Assembly (NCBI RefSeq): GCF_001908375.1
Contig: NZ_CP017241.1
Coordinates: 313,001 to 377,000, forward strand
From: Rhizobium etli 8C-3
Lineage (GTDB): Bacteria > Pseudomonadota > Alphaproteobacteria > Rhizobiales > Rhizobiaceae
DNA: 64,000 nucleotides
Direction of reading: 5' to 3'
Shown in pieces: positions 1 to 7,496 of this stretch (positions within the stretch are counted from its first letter, which is position 1; each line of letters opens with the position of its first letter). A program made the translations under genes and the position numbers. The notes beneath the pieces were generated by a model. It did not search any database, had not been told where the DNA came from, and worked only from the letters and a program-made list of their open reading frames with translations.

Positions 1-692
1 TGAATTTTTCGTTCTTCTGGGCAATGCTTTTCGTTTCGGCCTACCGGCTTCCAGGCGGCGTCGCCGCGACGGTCGGGGCTATTCAGCCGCTGATCGTTAT
101 CGCGCTGTCGCGCCTCCTTCTTGGCAAACCGATCAAGCTTCTTGCCGTCGTTGCCGGTCTGGCCGGAATGGCTGGCGTCGCCCTGTTGGTGTTGACACCC
201 AAGGCTGCGCTCGATCCGATTGGCATTGCCGCCGGTCTTGCAGGCGCCGTATCAATGGCTTTCGGCACGGTGCTGACGCGCCGGTGGACGCCGCCGGTAT
301 CGAACTTGACCTTCACCGCATGGCAACTGACGGCGGGTGGGCTCTTGCTCGTGCCAGTTGCGCTGATTTTCGAGCCGGCTCTTCCTGTACCGACAACGGC
401 CAATGTGCTGGGCATGGCCTATCTCGGACTGATCGGCGCGGCCTTCACCTATGTCCTATGGCTGCGCGGCCTGTCGAAGATCGAGCCAGCGGCGGCGGCC
501 TCGCTCGGTTTCTTGAGCCCGCTTGTGGCGACGTGTCTCGGTTGGCTTGCGCTTGGCCAAAGCTTGACGCCCGTGCAGCTCTTCGGTTTCCTGCTCGTAC
601 TGGCGAGCGTGTGGATCAGCCAGCGAGCGATGGCGCCCGTCAGGCCCATTCTCCCTGCCGCATCACCGCAACCCGCGAACCGTCCGGCTTGA
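1..692 (+). CDS. EamA/DMT-family exporter, 5' end outside the window
   Basis: The reading frame is open back to the window edge: residues Asn-Phe-Ser-Phe-Phe-Trp-Ala precede the first internal Met at 24. This is therefore the C-terminal part of a longer inner-membrane protein. The visible part has alternating hydrophobic helices and glycine-rich segments (GLAGMAGVALLVL, then LAGAVSMAFGTVLTRRW) typical of the second EamA repeat of drug/metabolite exporters. EamA proteins usually have ten helices and about 290 residues, so roughly a quarter is missing. The 3' end overlaps the tail of the convergent aminopeptidase gene by 53 bp. The substrate cannot be inferred. Confidence 0.88.
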   Translation, partial: NFSFFWAMLFVSAYRLPGGVAATVGAIQPLIVIALSRLLLGKPIKLLAVVAGLAGMAGVALLVLTPKAALDPIGIAAGLAGAVSMAFGTVLTRRWTPPVSNLTFTAWQLTAGGLLLVPVALIFEPALPVPTTANVLGMAYLGLIGAAFTYVLWLRGLSKIEPAAAASLGFLSPLVATCLGWLALGQSLTPVQLFGFLLVLASVWISQRAMAPVRPILPAASPQPANRPA

Positions 693-1893
693 TGCCATCG
701 ATATCGACTTTGTCGGAACCGATCATCCAGTCGATATGGATAAGGCTGCTATTTCCGCCCTGGGCCTTGATCTGGTCCTGGCTGAGCTTTGCGCCGTCGA
801 GGAAGCACTTCGAGTAGCATTGTCCGAGCGCGATATGGCACGAGGCGTTTTCGTCAAAAAGCGTATTGTAGAAAAGGATGCCGCTTGCCGAGATCGGTGA
901 TGAGTGCGGCACGAGCGCAACTTCGCCGAGGCGGCGCGCGCCGTCGTCGGTGTCGAGCACCTTGTTCAATACCTCTGCGCCGCGCGAAGCCTTGGCCTCG
1001 ACGATCCGGCCCTCTTCGAAACGAACCTGGATGTTGTCTATCAGTGTGCCCTGGTGCGACAGCGGCTTGGTGCTTGAGACATGGCCTTCCACGCGCAGCG
1101 CGTGCGGTGTCGTGAACACCTCCTCCGTTGGGATATTCGGGTTGCAGGTCACGCCGTTCTTGGCGACGGAGGCACCGCCATGCCACTCATGACCGTCGGC
1201 AAGCCCAACGGTCAGGTCGGTGCCTGGACCCTGGAAATGCAGTGCTGCGAAGCGCTGACCGTTCAGCCAGGATGAGCGGGCGGCAAGGTTCGTATTGTGC
1301 TCGATCCAGGCTGCGACCGGATCGTCGAGATCGACGCGAGAGGCGGCAAAGATCGCCTTTGCCAGTTTCGCGACCGCGATTGGCTCTGGATCGTCTGGAA
1401 ACACGACCTTCGCCCAAGACGGATTGGGATAGGCAACGATGTTCCAGTTGATGTCGAAGTTCGAGATCTTTTCAAGCGCTGGTTTGTAGGCAGCGGAGTT
1501 CGCCCGGTTTGCGCGGCTGACCTTGCCGGAATCCTGTTCGGAAAGGAGCATTGGATTGTCGCCGGCAATTGCAAGACGTGCCGCACCGTTTTGAAATGCC
1601 TTTGCCATGCCTTCGTAGAGCCAGCCTGAGGCTCTGTCGAAGCTTTCGTCGCTGCCGTATTGATAGCGGGCAAGCGTGGTCTCTTCATCGGAGTAGAAAG
1701 TCGTAACAAGCCCGGCGCCCGCCATGTAGGCGTGATTGGTGATCAATCGTACCAGCGGCATTGCGACAATCGGCGCGGTCATCACCAGATCCTGACCCCT
1801 TTGTAGCTGCAGGCCGACCCTGACGGCGACCTCGGCGAGCTTTTCCAGCTTGATCGGATCGACGGAATTCTGACTCTGGGGCATGAACGTCAT
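640..1893 (-). CDS. M29-family aminopeptidase (AmpS-like)
   Basis: This is a 417-residue metallo-aminopeptidase of the thermophilic M29 family, about the usual length. It should remove N-terminal residues from peptides in the cytoplasm using two metal ions. Family landmarks seen are the early KLAEVAVRVGLQLQRGQ segment, YSDEETTLARY, GDNPMLLS, the central TDLTVGLADGHEWHGG metal-site region and the C-terminal IHIDWMIGS. The ATG at 1893 is preceded by AGAGG at suitable spacing. A second in-frame Met lies three codons in. It is convergent with, and overlaps, the EamA gene. Confidence 0.9.
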   Translation of the reverse strand: MTFMPQSQNSVDPIKLEKLAEVAVRVGLQLQRGQDLVMTAPIVAMPLVRLITNHAYMAGAGLVTTFYSDEETTLARYQYGSDESFDRASGWLYEGMAKAFQNGAARLAIAGDNPMLLSEQDSGKVSRANRANSAAYKPALEKISNFDINWNIVAYPNPSWAKVVFPDDPEPIAVAKLAKAIFAASRVDLDDPVAAWIEHNTNLAARSSWLNGQRFAALHFQGPGTDLTVGLADGHEWHGGASVAKNGVTCNPNIPTEEVFTTPHALRVEGHVSSTKPLSHQGTLIDNIQVRFEEGRIVEAKASRGAEVLNKVLDTDDGARRLGEVALVPHSSPISASGILFYNTLFDENASCHIALGQCYSKCFLDGAKLSQDQIKAQGGNSSLIHIDWMIGSDKVDIDGIKPDGSRVAVMRQGEWA

Positions 1894-2005
1894 GGCCGGC
1901 TACCTCTTGAAATCTGCTCTCTGAAGATGCCAGACTTAGACCCCTTTACGGCGAAAATGAAGCTCGCCGGCGTGAAATTGCAAAGCGGCAATACAACGCA
2001 CGATC

Positions 2006-2707
2006 TTAGGCAGCCGCCTGTTCAAGCAATGCTGAGCGATGTTTCTCAAGGAACGCGATGAGACGCTCGTGATAATCGGTAGCGGCGGCTTGCCTGACAC
2101 TTCGCCGCTGGGCAAGCGTGCTTCTCCAGCGCTGCACCTTTTCCAGGCCATCGAAGATGCGGCTGTCGCTGATTGTGTCGAAGACATCGAAATATCGGAA
2201 GATCGGTGCAAATACGGCATCCACGAGGCTGAAGCTCGTGCCGCCGAAATGTGGTCCGCCGGAAAGTTCGGTTTCGATGACAAGGAATTTCGATGCAAGG
2301 ACCGTTCGTTTGGTCGCCAGCACCCGCGGGTCGCTAGTCGTTTCGTATATCCACAGATCGGCCAGGATGGACGAGCCGAACTCCATCCATCCGCGATGGC
2401 GGGCCCGTGTCAGGGCATCTTGCGGATGAAGCCTCGGCCCGGGTTGCGTTTCGTCGATGTATTCGCATATTGCCGCGCTCTCGAAGAGGTTGATCTGCCG
2501 CCCGTCTGCCTCGATCAGCAGAAGCGGAACCTTGCCGAGCGGAGAAATCTTCAAAAACCAGTCAGGCTTGTCATCGAGATCGATGAAAATGCGCTCGTAG
2601 GGCACGCCCTTCTCACCAAGGGCAATCGCAGCGCGCTGAACATAAGGGCACAGGTGGTGCGAGATGAGGGAAAGCTTCTGCTTGGACCTGGATTGATCGG
2701 TGTTCAT
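2006..2707 (-). CDS. Glutathione S-transferase family protein (omega-like CPYV motif)
   Basis: The protein has 233 residues, with a thioredoxin-like N-terminal domain followed by an all-helical domain. The N-terminal HHLCPYVQRA has Cys20 where omega-class and related bacterial GSTs carry a catalytic cysteine rather than Tyr or Ser. Conserved SPLGKVPLL and the ESAAICEYIDE glutathione-contact segment follow. It is probably a cytosolic glutathione-dependent thiol transferase or reductase with unknown substrate. It is divergent from a MarR regulator, and the shared 80-bp gap carries two operator-like palindromes, so control by that regulator is likely. Confidence 0.9.
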   Translation of the reverse strand: MNTDQSRSKQKLSLISHHLCPYVQRAAIALGEKGVPYERIFIDLDDKPDWFLKISPLGKVPLLLIEADGRQINLFESAAICEYIDETQPGPRLHPQDALTRARHRGWMEFGSSILADLWIYETTSDPRVLATKRTVLASKFLVIETELSGGPHFGGTSFSLVDAVFAPIFRYFDVFDTISDSRIFDGLEKVQRWRSTLAQRRSVRQAAATDYHERLIAFLEKHRSALLEQAAA

Positions 2708-2726
2708 GTGCGTGAGTCTCCAATGG

Positions 2727-2744
2727 TATATGTAATTGCATATA
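2727..2744. promoter_or_regulatory. Operator-like palindrome 1 (GST/MarR intergenic)
   Basis: The 18-bp sequence TATATGTAATTGCATATA is a near-perfect palindrome with one mismatched pair. It lies between the divergent GST and MarR genes. Its core ATGTAATTGCAT recurs exactly 42 bp downstream. The length and AT-rich symmetry are typical of MarR-family operators. Binding by the adjacent regulator is inferred. Confidence 0.65.
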
Positions 2745-2771
2745 ATTTTCCTTGCTCGTTCGTCAAGGTAA

Positions 2772-2783
2772 ATGTAATTGCAT
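2772..2783. promoter_or_regulatory. Operator-like palindrome 2 (GST/MarR intergenic)
   Basis: This is an exact second copy of the 12-bp core ATGTAATTGCAT. It is centred 42 bp (about four helical turns) from the first copy and ends 4 bp before the MarR ATG at 2788. Occupancy would cover the regulator's translation start region and fits autorepression. Confidence 0.6.
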
Positions 2784-2787
2784 CTAT

Positions 2788-3228
2788 ATGGGCCATAAAC
2801 CTCGAACCGAGACAGTCACGCAAGCGTGGATCGCCATCATGCACGCTCAGCAGCGCTTGCTGCGGGCCATCGAGAGCGATCTCAAGAAGGCCGGCCTGCC
2901 GCCGCTTGGATGGTATGATGTACTCTGGGAGTTGGCGCGCGCGGAGGAAGGCAGACTGCGCCCCTTCGAAATCGAAGAGCGGACGCTGCTGGCACAATAC
3001 AATCTCTCGCGATTGATCGACCGGCTCGAGCGCGAGGAGCTCGTCAGCCGCGAGACGCTTGCCGAAGACGGGCGCGGCCGATGGGTTGTCATTACCCAGG
3101 CCGGCCGGGCGCTTCGCGAACGCATGTGGACGGTCTATTCCAGGGCGATCGAGACCCACGTCGGCTCGAAGCTTGACGAACCATCCGCCACGGCGCTCGT
3201 CAATCTACTGGCGCGATTTTCCGCCTAA
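2788..3228 (+). CDS. MarR-family transcriptional regulator
   Basis: This is a 146-residue winged-helix repressor from the ATG at 2788. An upstream in-frame TTG at 2752 would place the start inside the operator region and has no better ribosome site. The DNA-binding part reads LLAQYNLSRLIDRLEREELVSRETLAEDGRGRWVVITQAGR, the usual recognition helix plus beta-wing. It is divergent from the CPYV-type GST, which is its most likely target together with itself. Its ligand is unknown, perhaps a phenolic or electrophilic compound as in other MarR/GST pairs. The 3' end overlaps ybaK by 4 bp. Confidence 0.9.
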   Translation: MGHKPRTETVTQAWIAIMHAQQRLLRAIESDLKKAGLPPLGWYDVLWELARAEEGRLRPFEIEERTLLAQYNLSRLIDRLEREELVSRETLAEDGRGRWVVITQAGRALRERMWTVYSRAIETHVGSKLDEPSATALVNLLARFSA

Positions 3229-3698
3229 GCGATGAGCGAGGCGGCTTTGGCATTCAGCATCTTGAGCGCCTCCTTCGGCGCAAGGCGCACCTGCAGGCCG
3301 CGTTGACCGCCGTTCATGTAAACCAGAGGCTCACTGAGCGTGGCCTCCTCCAGCGCCGTCGGAACCGGCTTTTTCTGACCGAACGGGCTGATGCCCCCGA
3401 CATGATATCCGGTCAGTCGCTCTGCATCTGCAGGCTTCATCATGTTTGCCGATTTTCCGCCGAAAGCGCTGGCAAGTTTTTTCATGCTGACTTCTCGATC
3501 GGAGGGCACGACGACACAGACTGGCTTACCGTCCACTTCCGCCATCAGCGTTTTCAGCACGCGATGCGGCTCCTCGCCGAGCGCTTCGGCAGCTTGGAGA
3601 CCGACACGTTCGGCATTCGGATCATAGTCGTAGCCATGCACCGTGAAACGGACACCGGATTTGGCAAGAACCTGCGTGGCGCGCGTCGACTTGGACAT
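3225..3698 (-). CDS. ybaK: Cys-tRNA(Pro) deacylase, YbaK/EbsC family
   Basis: A 157-residue stand-alone editing-domain protein that hydrolyses Cys mischarged onto tRNA(Pro). Seen are the N-terminal VHGYDYDP, LGEEPHRVLKTLMAEVDGKPVCVVVPSDREV (including the region with the catalytic lysine) and GYHVGGISPFGQKKPVPT, which is diagnostic of YbaK. Length is normal. It sits directly upstream (2 bp from its neighbour's stop) in the minus-strand run that includes the ArsC-like and aspartoacylase-like genes. It converges on MarR with a 4-bp overlap. Confidence 0.94.
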   Translation of the reverse strand: MSKSTRATQVLAKSGVRFTVHGYDYDPNAERVGLQAAEALGEEPHRVLKTLMAEVDGKPVCVVVPSDREVSMKKLASAFGGKSANMMKPADAERLTGYHVGGISPFGQKKPVPTALEEATLSEPLVYMNGGQRGLQVRLAPKEALKMLNAKAASLIA

Positions 3699-3699
3699 C

Positions 3700-4050
3700 T
3701 TATCTTTCGAATTCCGCCGCGTAGCTCTCAGGCTTGAAGCCGACCAGCAGCTTGCCGCCTGCTTCCAGAACCGGCCGCTTGATCATCGACGGCTGATCGA
3801 GCATCAGGGCGATGGCCTTTTCCCGCGTGAGGTTTTGGCGGCTGGAGTCGGGTAGTTTGCGGAAGGTCGTTCCGGCGCGGTTGAGCACCGTTTCCCATCC
3901 GGCTCGGTCAACCCATTGCTCCAGATGAGCGCGATCGATACCCACGGCCTTGTAGTCGTGGAAATCATAGGCAACGCCATGCTCTTTCAACCAGGCGCGC
4001 GCCTTCTTCATCGTGTCGCAGTTCTTGATACCGTAAATGATGGCAGTCAT
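3700..4050 (-). CDS. ArsC/Spx-family reductase (YffB type)
   Basis: A 116-residue thioredoxin-fold protein starting at the ATG at 4050, preferred over a TTG two codons upstream. The N-terminal IYGIKNCDTMKKARAWL contains the single cysteine (Cys11) of the YffB subgroup, and the C-terminal RPVLE...LLVGFKPE is the ArsC-family signature. These proteins resemble glutaredoxin-dependent arsenate reductases, but most YffB members have no proven arsenate role. The gene begins 2 bp after the stop of the aspartoacylase-like gene, so the two are probably co-transcribed. Confidence 0.9.
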   Translation of the reverse strand: MTAIIYGIKNCDTMKKARAWLKEHGVAYDFHDYKAVGIDRAHLEQWVDRAGWETVLNRAGTTFRKLPDSSRQNLTREKAIALMLDQPSMIKRPVLEAGGKLLVGFKPESYAAEFER

Positions 4051-4052
4051 TC

Positions 4053-5123
4053 TCAATCCTCGAGGGTTCCGGCTTTGCGCGCCACGCTGCTGGGCTGGCT
4101 GCAGGCGATCTTCATCAGGGTCGCGCGCCGGCGTACCAGTCGGTCGGAAACGCGGGTCAGCACGAGGCCGGCTTGCGGCGCGCGAATTTGCATGCTGCCG
4201 TCCGCCAGGCCGGGACGCGTGAGGATCGTGGCCAGCAGATCGCCTTCAGCTACCACTTCACCGATGCTTCGATGAAAGAGGACCGTGCCGGACGCCGGCG
4301 AACGGATCATCTCGACATTGTCGAGCGGCACGGCCGGACCGGCGAACTTGCCTGGCAAGACACCCTCGGCTTTGATGATCTCGCGTGCAGTGAGGAAGCG
4401 CCACAGCCCTTCTGCATCCGCTTTGGCCATATCCGGATAGACATCGCGTATGCCGCGAAGTTCCAAGGTGACGGAAAGCTTGCCGGGCAGACGGGTGCGC
4501 TTTTCGCCAGGCACTTCATATTTCCAGGCAAAGCTGATCGCCTCCTCGAAAGCCGTGCTTTCGCCATCGGAAAGGAGCACTGCGTCCATCGCCAAGGCGG
4601 CGGCAAGGTCGCTCGCATCCGGCCAGTAGGCCTCATCGATATAGGCGTATTGGAGGGATTCGTCGTCGCAATGCAGATCGAGCACGAGATCGGCGCCAAG
4701 CGCCATATGCATCAACTGCCGCTTCAGCCGGTCGATTGCCGGATAACGATCGAGATCGTCGGTCAGGTTGTCGCGGTCGCGCAGCGAAATCAGCGGAAAG
4801 TCCCGATTGAAATTTATCCGCGAACCGAGATCGAAACGGCCCTGAAGTGCGCCGAAATGCGACTGTGCCGCACCAATCGGATTGGCCTGGGGTACGATCG
4901 TGATGTCGCCCGCAATCTTGTCGGCAGTTTCTGCATCGCGCAGCATCCTGCAGAGAAAATGCAGAAGTGCTGTGCCCGGAAGTTCGTCGGCATGGAGTGC
5001 CGCCTGGATATAAACCTTAGGTGCGGCCGGGTCGTTGCCCTTGAACCGAAAAACCGGCAGACGCCACTCGATGCCGGGTGTGTCGCCCGGAATGATGATC
5101 TCGGAAATATCCACGCTGCGCAC
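4053..5123 (-). CDS. Succinylglutamate desuccinylase/aspartoacylase-family zinc deacylase
   Basis: A 356-residue protein of the M14-like AstE/ASPA family. Zinc ligands are visible as AALHADELPG (His44, Glu47) and LDLHCDD (His151), with the substrate-binding NFNRDFP at about 105-110. The C-terminal part (SPASGTVLFHR...GEVVAEGDLLATI) is the biotinyl-like beta domain found in this family. The substrate, an N-acyl amino acid, is unknown. The first possible start is GTG at 5123. A second GTG three codons later (5114) has GGGAG eight bases upstream and may be the true start. Confidence 0.88.
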   Translation of the reverse strand: MRSVDISEIIIPGDTPGIEWRLPVFRFKGNDPAAPKVYIQAALHADELPGTALLHFLCRMLRDAETADKIAGDITIVPQANPIGAAQSHFGALQGRFDLGSRINFNRDFPLISLRDRDNLTDDLDRYPAIDRLKRQLMHMALGADLVLDLHCDDESLQYAYIDEAYWPDASDLAAALAMDAVLLSDGESTAFEEAISFAWKYEVPGEKRTRLPGKLSVTLELRGIRDVYPDMAKADAEGLWRFLTAREIIKAEGVLPGKFAGPAVPLDNVEMIRSPASGTVLFHRSIGEVVAEGDLLATILTRPGLADGSMQIRAPQAGLVLTRVSDRLVRRRATLMKIACSQPSSVARKAGTLED

Positions 5124-5515
5124 TCCCGAAAATTTTGCTTGAAAGAGCTTTATGCGAACCCGGCGGGCATGTGCAAGGCGTCAGCTAGTGCTCTTCGTTT
5201 GAAGCAAGTACACCGCCCTTACTCCGCCATCCCATCGGTGACGCTCGCCGATATGCTTCGCTCTCGCCGGCTCCCGAATGGGCGAAGGAAGTTCGAATTG
5301 TTCGGTGCTGGCATGACCATTCGCAGGCATCGCAGTCGCCTCCATTTTCTCATGCAGTTCCAGATCCACCGAAGGTGCTAAAGCGCACGAACAAAATTAG
5401 AACATTTAACCTTGGCCAAGGCCCGTGCGAAATGGTTAAACTGTTGCAAGAAACGGGTTGAACTCATCGTCCGGCCGAACGATTTTAGGGGCGAGTGAAG
5501 CACAGAGGCGATGTC
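5124..5515. other. Intergenic region with one doubtful small ORF
   Basis: This 392-bp stretch separates the aspartoacylase-like gene from the alkyltransferase gene. Besides the doubtful 49-codon frame it contains a perfect 12-bp palindrome CCTTGGCCAAGG at 5410-5421 in an AT-richer segment that should hold the divergent promoters. No RNA gene or repeat was recognised. Confidence 0.4.
5181..5330 (-). CDS. Possible small protein, 49 residues
   Basis: This short frame lies upstream of and parallel to the aspartoacylase-like gene. The ATG at 5330 has a strong GGAGG eight bases upstream, which is the main reason to list it. The peptide begins MPANGHASTEQFELPSP, is basic toward its end and has no membrane segment or recognised motif. 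The frame is also open upstream to 5369, but without a ribosome site. It could be chance. No function can be assigned. Confidence 0.3.
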   Translation of the reverse strand: MPANGHASTEQFELPSPIREPARAKHIGERHRWDGGVRAVYLLQTKSTS

Positions 5516-6076
5516 ATGGCTGAGAAAGCGCATCAATATCTAATCTTCGAGACGGCTGGCGGTTTTTGCGGAATTGCCTGGAACGAGATCGGCATTGCAC
5601 GTTTTCAACTGCCGACAAGTGCCGCGGATGCGACGGAGCGGCTTCTGTTGCGTCGCCTTCCGGCAGCCGAACCAGGTACACCGACGGCTGAGGTTGCAGA
5701 GGCGGTCGCTGCGGTAAAGCGTTACTTCGACGGCAAAGAAACAGATTTTTCAGACGTAACGCTCGACCTTGAGGGTCAGGATGCATTCTTCAAGTGCATC
5801 TATGCCGCTGCCCGCCGCGTCGGCTGGGGCCGAACGACCACCTATGGCGCGTTGGCGAGGGAACTTGGCGCAGGCCCGGAAGCGGCGAGGGACGTGGGTC
5901 AGGCGATGGCAAAGAACCCGGTTGCCCTCATTATCCCGTGCCATCGCGTACTTGCCGCAGGTGGCAGGATTGGCGGATTTTCGGCGCCGGGCGGATCGAA
6001 TTCCAAACTCAGGATGCTGGAGCTGGAAGGCGTCCGACTTGAGCCGCAGCCGGCGCAGCAATCCCTGGAATTTTAG
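5516..6076 (+). CDS. ogt: Methylated-DNA--[protein]-cysteine S-methyltransferase
   Basis: A 186-residue O6-alkylguanine repair protein that transfers the alkyl group irreversibly to its own cysteine. The hallmark IIPCHRV places the acceptor at Cys142. Upstream are RTTTYGALARELG (DNA-binding helix with the conserved Tyr) and downstream GGFSAPGGSNSK. The start chosen is the ATG at 5516, preceded by AGAGGCG. A GTG at 5495 after AGGGG is an alternative that adds seven residues. It stands alone, transcribed away from the aspartoacylase cluster. Ogt and Ada-C-type members cannot be separated by sequence alone. Confidence 0.94.
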   Translation: MAEKAHQYLIFETAGGFCGIAWNEIGIARFQLPTSAADATERLLLRRLPAAEPGTPTAEVAEAVAAVKRYFDGKETDFSDVTLDLEGQDAFFKCIYAAARRVGWGRTTTYGALARELGAGPEAARDVGQAMAKNPVALIIPCHRVLAAGGRIGGFSAPGGSNSKLRMLELEGVRLEPQPAQQSLEF

Positions 6077-6164
6077 TCTGCGGGATGAAAACCCGCGTGA
6101 TCGTTCAATGAAACGTATAACGACAACGGCTTTTGGCACCGTACAAACTTCGGCAACCTGGCCA

Positions 6165-6626
6165 TCAAAAAGTTTCTCGTCCGGACGTTATTGCGAGCTT
6201 ACGACGCCGTGCCCGAAATAGACTTCGGGCTGTTTCGATGATCGTTTTTTCCGGAGCGCGAGGATGCCACCCCAGTATTCGCCTGGACTTCTCGCCGGAA
6301 CTTCTACGAACAATCAAACTCCGCACGTCTTCTACCCGCGATGTTTGCACTTTCGCAGCGAATTCGCCGAGGTTCTTTTTAAGATATTGGCTATATCGAA
6401 CAGCATTACGACACCGCCGCTCACGCACATCGACCACCACCTGAGCACCGGCGAGGGCTTCCGAGAGCCCTTCGCCGGTGAAGGGGTTGACGCCAGTGCT
6501 GGGCGAGGCGGCGACCACTTCGTGACCCGCTTCGCACAGGAGAGTGACGGGGCGCGACCCAATCAGTCCGCTGCCGCCGATAACGACGATTTTCAGGAAC
6601 GTGCCTCCATTTGGAACGAGGGCCAT
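6165..6626 (-). pseudogene. Mosaic remnant of two NAD(P)-binding (SDR-like) genes
   Basis: About 57 residues (roughly 6426-6596) match the start of an atypical SDR/NmrA-like protein: KIVVIGGSGLIGS nucleotide-binding loop, then AGHEVVAASPSTGVNPFTGEG. Homology stops abruptly after AQVVVDV, and 30 nonsense residues follow. At about 6216-6335 the frame reads SSGEKSRRILGWHPRAPEKT, which resembles the extreme C-terminus of a different extended SDR/epimerase. A full protein of either type needs 250-300 residues. The N-terminal part has CTG where ATG is expected, after a good GGAGG. Decay plus deletion is the simplest reading. Confidence 0.7.
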
Positions 6627-6659
6627 GAGCCGGCGCTGGGGATGCCGGCTTCTGGTGAG

Positions 6660-7496
6660 TCAGCCCTTCACGAACGCGAGGAGATCCGGGTTCACCACAT
6701 CGGCATGTGTGGTGCACATGCCGTGCGGGAACTTCTCGTAGACCTTCAGCGTGCTGTTCTTCAGCAGCTTCGCCGACAGGGGCGCGGAATCCGCGATCGG
6801 TACGATCTGGTCGTCGTCGCCATGCATGACCAATGTCGGCACCGTGATGATCTTCAGGTCTTCCGTGAAATCGGTCTCGGAAAATGCCTTGATGCCATCA
6901 TAATGGGCCTTGGCGCCGCCCATCATGCCCTGTCGCCACCAATTGTCGATAACGGCCTGAATCGGCTGCGCGCCGGGCCGGTTGAAGCTGTAGAAGGGAC
7001 CTGACGGTAAATCGACGTAGAATTTGGAACGGTTGTCGGCGAGCGCCTTGCGCAGCCCGTCGAACACCTCGATCGGCAGGCCGCCCGGGTTGGACGCTGT
7101 CTTCACCATGATCGGCGGAACCGCACCAATGATAATCAGCTTGGCGACGCGACTTTGCGGCTGTCCATGCTTTGCAACGTAGTGTGTCGCCTCGCCGCCG
7201 CCGGTAGAATGGCCGATATGCACGACGTTCCTGAGGTCGAGATGCTCAACCACCGCCGCTGCGTCAGCGGCATAATGGTCCATGTCATGACCCTCGCTCA
7301 CCTGTGCCGAGCGCCCGTGCCCGCGGCGGTCGTGGGCAACGACGCGATAGCCGTTCTGGAGGAAGAACAGCATCTGCGTGTCCCAATCGTCCGAGCACAG
7401 CGGCCAGCCATGGTGGAACATGATGGGCTGGGCGGTTTTCGGACCCCAGTCCTTGTAAAAAATCTCGACGCCGTCCTGTGTGGTGATCGTGGCCAT
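6660..7496 (-). CDS. Alpha/beta-fold hydrolase (non-haem chloroperoxidase/esterase-like)
   Basis: A 278-residue alpha/beta hydrolase of normal length. The nucleophile elbow GHSTGG gives Ser97, the acid is in [10 protein letters not shown] and the histidine in EKFPHGM. The N-terminal [15 protein letters not shown] and the HHGWPL oxyanion segment are typical of the cofactor-free haloperoxidase/esterase group. The physiological substrate is probably an ester or lactone; haloperoxidase activity is a side reaction in many members. No signal peptide is visible, so it should be cytosolic. It is followed by the SDR-remnant pseudogene and preceded by a gene-poor kilobase. Confidence 0.92.
   Translation of the reverse strand: MATITTQDGVEIFYKDWGPKTAQPIMFHHGWPLCSDDWDTQMLFFLQNGYRVVAHDRRGHGRSAQVSEGHDMDHYAADAAAVVEHLDLRNVVHIGHSTGGGEATHYVAKHGQPQSRVAKLIIIGAVPPIMVKTASNPGGLPIEVFDGLRKALADNRSKFYVDLPSGPFYSFNRPGAQPIQAVIDNWWRQGMMGGAKAHYDGIKAFSETDFTEDLKIITVPTLVMHGDDDQIVPIADSAPLSAKLLKNSTLKVYEKFPHGMCTTHADVVNPDLLAFVKG

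Noticed and set aside
640..692. Convergent gene overlaps (EamA/M29 and several others of 4-20 bp) as a special regulatory feature
   Set aside because: Short tail-to-tail overlaps are common in compact rhizobial chromosomes and need no special explanation.
4173..5381. A 402-codon plus-strand frame
   Set aside because: Antisense to the aspartoacylase-like gene, whose zinc motifs are clear.
5410..5421. Perfect palindrome CCTTGGCCAAGG as an operator
   Set aside because: A 12-bp palindrome without a regulator next to it or a second copy can occur by chance.
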